Source: Pantoea coffeiphila (lineage in GTDB: Bacteria > Pseudomonadota > Gammaproteobacteria > Enterobacterales > Enterobacteriaceae). From it: a stretch of DNA of 64,000 nucleotides. Shown piece by piece: positions 60,452-64,000 of this stretch. The stretch's first letter is position 1. The number at the start of each line of letters is the position of its first letter. Made by a program: the position numbers and the translations under genes. The notes under the pieces were generated by a model. That model was not told where the DNA came from. It saw nothing but the letters and a program-made list of their open reading frames with translations, and ran no database searches. The DNA lies in the NCBI RefSeq assembly GCF_016909495.1, contig NZ_JAFBFW010000003.1, positions 310,001 to 374,000 on the forward strand, in the 5' to 3' direction.

Positions 60452-61900
60452 ATGCAGACGCTGAACCGTGATAATTTTCCCGGCCGCCAGGATGCCGAAC
60501 GCGTAATCCAGTTTGGTGAGGGCAATTTTCTTCGCGCCTTTATCGACTGGCAGTTAGACCTGTTAAACGAGCATACCGGCCTTGATGCTGGCGTGGTGGT
60601 GGTCAGGCCGCGTAACAGCGCGGCTAAGCGCAGCCTGAACAGCCAGCAGGGGCTATATACCACGCTGATCCGCGGTATTAACGATGAAGGGAAAGTGGTC
60701 AGCGAAAGTCGACTGATCCGCTCGGTTAATCGCGAGATTCATCCCGTAGAAGATTACGAAGGGTTTCTGGCGCTGGCGCGTAACCCGGAGATGAAATTTG
60801 TCTTCTCCAATACCACTGAAGCGGGCATCAGCCTGGATGCTGCCGACACGCGGGACAGCGCTCCCCCGGTCAGCTTCCCGGCCAAACTGACGCGGCTGCT
60901 GCTGGAGCGCTGGCAGCATTTTGATGGCGCGGCGGATAAAGGTTGGGTGATCCTGCCCTGCGAACTGATTGACGATAACGGTGCCGCGCTGCGTGAGCTG
61001 GTGCTGCGGCTGGCCCGCGAATGGCAGCTGCCGGCGGCGTTTGCTCAGTGGATCGAGCAGAGCAACACCTTCTGCTCGACGCTGGTGGACCGCATCGTGA
61101 CCGGCTACCCCGATAATGCTGCCGATCTGCACGCTGAGCTGGGCTATCGCGACGACTATCTGGCGGCGGGTGAAGTTTACTACCAGCTGATTATTGAAGG
61201 GCCGGAATGGGTGGCCCAGGCATTGCACCTGGACCAGCTGCCGCTGAATATTCGCATGGTTGACGATATTGCCCCGTATAAGGCGCGCAAAGTGGCGATC
61301 CTCAACGGCGCACACACAGCGATGGTGCCGGTCGCGTTTCTCGCCGGACTGGATACCGTCGGTGAAGCGATGGACGACGCTGAGGTGGCCGCCTTTATTG
61401 ATGCCACGCTGCGCCAGGAGATTATCCCAACGCTGGAGCAGTCCCCGGAAGAGCTGAATGCCTTTGCCGATGCGGTGCTCAACCGTTTCCGTAACCCGTT
61501 TATCCGCCATCAGCTCAGCGCGATTGCGTTAAACGGCATGACGAAGTTCCGCACCCGACTACTGCCCGCGCTGCTGACGCAGGTTGAACAGCAGGGCGCT
61601 CCGTCTCCGCGCCTGAGCTTTGCCTTTGCAGCCCTGCTGGCGTACTACCGCGGCGAGCGCAGCGGCACCCGCTACGCGTTACAGGACGACGCCCACTGGC
61701 TGGAGCGCTTCACTACGCTGTGGCAGCTGGCGGAGGCACACGATATTCCCCTCAGCCAGCTGGTCAGCGACGTGCTGGCTGATGCAGTCCACTGGGGGCA
61801 GGATCTGAACCGTCTTCCGGGCCTGACGGCGAGCGTGACCGCTCAGCTGGAGCAGATTATTACCGTTGGTATGCGCGCCGCGCTGGCGCAGATTAAGTAA
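60452..61900 (+). CDS. uxaB: Tagaturonate reductase (altronate oxidoreductase) UxaB
   Basis: UxaB reduces D-tagaturonate to D-altronate with NADH, the second step of galacturonate breakdown. The 482-residue product is a mannitol-dehydrogenase-family protein with the N-terminal nucleotide-binding domain ([22 protein letters not shown]) and the C-terminal catalytic domain ([24 protein letters not shown]). It is followed 10 bases later by uxaA. In E. coli uxaB is unlinked to exuR; here it has joined the regulator. Confidence 0.95.
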   Translation: MQTLNRDNFPGRQDAERVIQFGEGNFLRAFIDWQLDLLNEHTGLDAGVVVVRPRNSAAKRSLNSQQGLYTTLIRGINDEGKVVSESRLIRSVNREIHPVEDYEGFLALARNPEMKFVFSNTTEAGISLDAADTRDSAPPVSFPAKLTRLLLERWQHFDGAADKGWVILPCELIDDNGAALRELVLRLAREWQLPAAFAQWIEQSNTFCSTLVDRIVTGYPDNAADLHAELGYRDDYLAAGEVYYQLIIEGPEWVAQALHLDQLPLNIRMVDDIAPYKARKVAILNGAHTAMVPVAFLAGLDTVGEAMDDAEVAAFIDATLRQEIIPTLEQSPEELNAFADAVLNRFRNPFIRHQLSAIALNGMTKFRTRLLPALLTQVEQQGAPSPRLSFAFAALLAYYRGERSGTRYALQDDAHWLERFTTLWQLAEAHDIPLSQLVSDVLADAVHWGQDLNRLPGLTASVTAQLEQIITVGMRAALAQIK

Positions 61901-61910
61901 GGTATTCGCG

Positions 61911-63401
61911 ATGCAAAGTCTGATAAAAATTCACGATCTGGATAATGTTGCCGTCGCGCTGCGCGACCTGGAAGAGGGTGAGCAGGTCACTATCGGCCAG
62001 CATTCCGTCGTGCTGGCCCAGCCGGTGGGGCGCGGGCACAAATTTGCCCTTCAGCCGCTGGAAACCGGCGATCTGGTGATGAAGTATGGCCTGCCGATCG
62101 GGCACGCTACCCGCCCCGTTGCGCCCGGCGAAATCATCCACTCACAGAACGCGCGTACGAATTTGAGCGATCTGGATGAATATGAATATCTGCCCGACTT
62201 CGCTACCGTGCCGCCGCAGGCTGCTGACCGCGAGGTGCAGATCTTCCGACGTGATAATGGTGATGTCGGCATCCGCAACGAGCTGTGGATACTGCCAACG
62301 GTTGGCTGCGTCAACGGTATCGCCCGGCAGATCCTGCAGCGCTTCCTGAAGGAGACCAACCAGGCGGAAGGCATCGACGGCGTGCATCTGTTCAGCCATA
62401 CCTTTGGTTGTTCACAGCTGGGGCAGGACCATGAAAACACCCGAACCATGCTGCAAAACATGGTGCGCCATCCGAACGCCGGTGCGGTGCTGGTGATCGG
62501 CCTCGGCTGCGAAAATAACCAGGTGGATGAGTTCCGCCAGACGCTGGGCGCGTATGACGACAGCCGCGTGCGCTACATGATTTGCCAGCAGCAGGACGAT
62601 GAAGTGGAAGCGGGGCTGGAGCAGCTGCACGCGCTGTACGAAATGATGCGGCACGACCAGCGCCAGCCGGGCAAACTCAGCGAGCTGAAGTTCGGCCTGG
62701 AGTGCGGCGGCTCGGACGGCCTGTCCGGCATCACCGCCAACCCGCTGCTGGGCCGCTTCTCGGACCAGATGATCGCCAACGGCGGCACCACGGTGCTGAC
62801 CGAGGTGCCGGAAATGTTCGGCGCGGAGCGTATTCTGATGAGCCGCTGCCGCGATGAAGCGACCTTCGACAAAACCGTCAGCATGGTCAACGACTTTAAG
62901 AAATACTTTATCGCCCACAACCAGCCGATCTATGAAAACCCGTCACCGGGCAACAAAGCGGGCGGTATCACCACGCTGGAAGAGAAGTCGCTGGGCTGCA
63001 CGCAAAAAGCCGGGCAGAGCCAGGTGGTGGACGTGCTGAAGTACGGCGAGCGGCTGAAGGAGCCGGGCCTGAACCTGCTGAGCGCCCCGGGTAACGATGC
63101 GGTGGCGACCAGCGCGCTGGCCGGTGCGGGCTGCCATATGGTGCTGTTCAGTACCGGGCGCGGCACGCCGTACGGCGGATTTGTACCGACGGTAAAACTG
63201 GCTACTAACAGCGAGCTGGCGAAGAAGAAGCCGCACTGGATCGACTTCGATGCCGGTCAGCTGATTCACGGTACCGAAATGCCGGAACTGCTGGCGAGCT
63301 TTGTGGATACCATCGTTGAGATTGCTAACGGGCGACCGGCGCGCAACGAGGTAAACGAGTTCCGCGAGCTGGCGATCTTTAAAAGTGGTGTGACGCTATA
63401 A
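61911..63401 (+). CDS. uxaA: Altronate dehydratase UxaA
   Basis: UxaA dehydrates D-altronate to 2-keto-3-deoxygluconate, an iron-dependent step. The 496-residue product has the N-terminal SAF domain (about residues 1-95) and the large C-terminal UxaA domain with GCENNQVDEFRQTL, ECGGSDGLSGITANPLLGRF and FSTGRGTPYGGFVPTVKLATN. ATG at 61911 gives the E. coli-like N-terminus; the frame continues upstream into uxaB. Transcribed with uxaB. Confidence 0.95.
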   Translation: MQSLIKIHDLDNVAVALRDLEEGEQVTIGQHSVVLAQPVGRGHKFALQPLETGDLVMKYGLPIGHATRPVAPGEIIHSQNARTNLSDLDEYEYLPDFATVPPQAADREVQIFRRDNGDVGIRNELWILPTVGCVNGIARQILQRFLKETNQAEGIDGVHLFSHTFGCSQLGQDHENTRTMLQNMVRHPNAGAVLVIGLGCENNQVDEFRQTLGAYDDSRVRYMICQQQDDEVEAGLEQLHALYEMMRHDQRQPGKLSELKFGLECGGSDGLSGITANPLLGRFSDQMIANGGTTVLTEVPEMFGAERILMSRCRDEATFDKTVSMVNDFKKYFIAHNQPIYENPSPGNKAGGITTLEEKSLGCTQKAGQSQVVDVLKYGERLKEPGLNLLSAPGNDAVATSALAGAGCHMVLFSTGRGTPYGGFVPTVKLATNSELAKKKPHWIDFDAGQLIHGTEMPELLASFVDTIVEIANGRPARNEVNEFRELAIFKSGVTL

Positions 63402-63510
63402 GGCTGAAGGAGGGATGCTGCGGACTGTGGCAGGAGGCATTGACGGTCTGCGGCGAGTTCAGCATTGATAGCCGATTAAACTTGTACGCCGCCTGTTGCG
63501 GGCGTTACGG

Positions 63511-63539
63511 CCTGGTTTCCCACAGAGAGGGAAACCAGG
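63511..63539. terminator. Hairpin between uxaA and sstT
   Basis: CCTGGTTTCCC/GGGAAACCAGG forms a perfect 11-bp stem with a 7-base loop between convergent genes; a shared terminator without long T-runs. Confidence 0.75.
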
Positions 63540-63549
63540 CCAGTCGGGA

Positions 63550-64000
63550 TCAATCTTGAGTCTGTGATTTCACCACGCCAGCGCGGCGATCTTCCGCCAT
63601 ACAGGCCGCTGCTGTAAACAGAATATCCGCCGATGAGTTCAGCGCGGTTTCCGCAGAATCCTGCAGCACGCCGATAATAAAGCCGACCGCCACCACCTGC
63701 ATCGCAACCTCATTCGGAATACCGAACATATTACAGGCCACCGGGATCAACAGCAGCGAGCCGCCGGCCACGCCGGATGCACCGCAGGCGCAGATCGACG
63801 CCACCAGGCTCAGCAGAATGGCCGTGCCGACATCGACATGAATCCCCAGCGTATTCACCGCCGCCAGCGTCAGCACGGTAATGGTAATTGATGCCCCGGC
63901 CATACTGATATTGGCCCCGATCGGGATCGAGACGGAGTAGGTGTCTTCATCCAGATTCAGTTTTTTCGCCAGCGCCATATTCACCGGGATATTCGCCGCC
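63550..64000 (-). CDS. sstT: Sodium:serine/threonine symporter SstT (C-terminal part)
   Basis: The 3' part of sstT, cut off by the window end (about 150 of 415 residues). SstT takes up serine and threonine with sodium. The DAACS-family signature is clear: [39 protein letters not shown], the helical hairpin [22 protein letters not shown], and [27 protein letters not shown]. Convergent with uxaA. Confidence 0.95.
   Translation of the reverse strand, partial: AANIPVNMALAKKLNLDEDTYSVSIPIGANISMAGASITITVLTLAAVNTLGIHVDVGTAILLSLVASICACGASGVAGGSLLLIPVACNMFGIPNEVAMQVVAVGFIIGVLQDSAETALNSSADILFTAAACMAEDRRAGVVKSQTQD

Overview
The window is chromosomal DNA of an enterobacterium. Nearly every housekeeping protein is close to its Escherichia coli counterpart in length and motifs, but gene content differs enough that it is not Escherichia or Salmonella. 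An Erwinia/Pantoea-type (Erwiniaceae) host is my best inference. No tRNA, CRISPR array, prophage or insertion-sequence transposase was found.

Layout. (1) 1-20700: mutL (5' end cut off by the window), miaA, hfq, hflX, hflK, hflC, yjeT, purA, nsrR, rnr, rlmB, aidB, bsmA, then the ribosomal cluster rpsF-priB-rpsR-rplI, then ytfB, fklB, cpdB, cysQ. (2) 20700-38700: ytfJ, ytfK, a 1-kb repeat-rich interval without convincing genes, paeA (ytfL), tamA-tamB-ytfP, ppa, a divergent histone-deacetylase-like/MoaF pair, fbp, mpl, darP, pmbA, cybC. All of this except the deacetylase/MoaF pair follows the order of the E. coli 95-min region, with losses (for example no msrA, chpSB or ytfQRT-yjfF). (3) 38998-46698: an accessory catabolic operon: a stand-alone PRD protein, an SFCGS-family protein, DUF4312, DUF4311 and DUF4310 proteins, an amidohydrolase, a DgaE-like PLP ammonia lyase, a DgaF-like 2-keto-3-deoxy-6-phosphogluconate aldolase and a PRD/EIIB/EIIA-containing regulator. 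(4) 46859-64000: dolP, diaA, yraN, lpoA, rsmI, rnpB, a Slp-family lipoprotein, yhaK, yhaJ, a 46-residue membrane protein, yqjG, yqjF, yqjK, yqjE, yqjD, yqjC, mzrA, yqjA, exuR, uxaB, uxaA and sstT (cut by the window end). This matches the E. coli 70-min region, so the accessory operon lies exactly at a junction between two blocks that are far apart in E. coli.

How the genes work together. Clear functional units are the hfq/hflX/hflKC stress and proteolysis-control cluster; the S6-PriB-S18-L9 operon with a candidate S6:S18 leader; the TamA-TamB translocation module; the DiaA/YraN/LpoA/RsmI block; and hexuronate breakdown (UxaB, UxaA) under ExuR, with matching operator-like sites. The accessory operon looks like a complete route: predicted membrane uptake by an uncharacterised four-protein set, deacylation, ammonia elimination, and aldol cleavage to pyruvate and glyceraldehyde 3-phosphate, controlled by a PTS-responsive activator. 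It is the best candidate for a poorly described system here. The repeat interval at 21.9-22.9 kb, with a perfect 26-bp terminal inverted repeat and a 99-bp tandem repeat, is the best non-coding curiosity.
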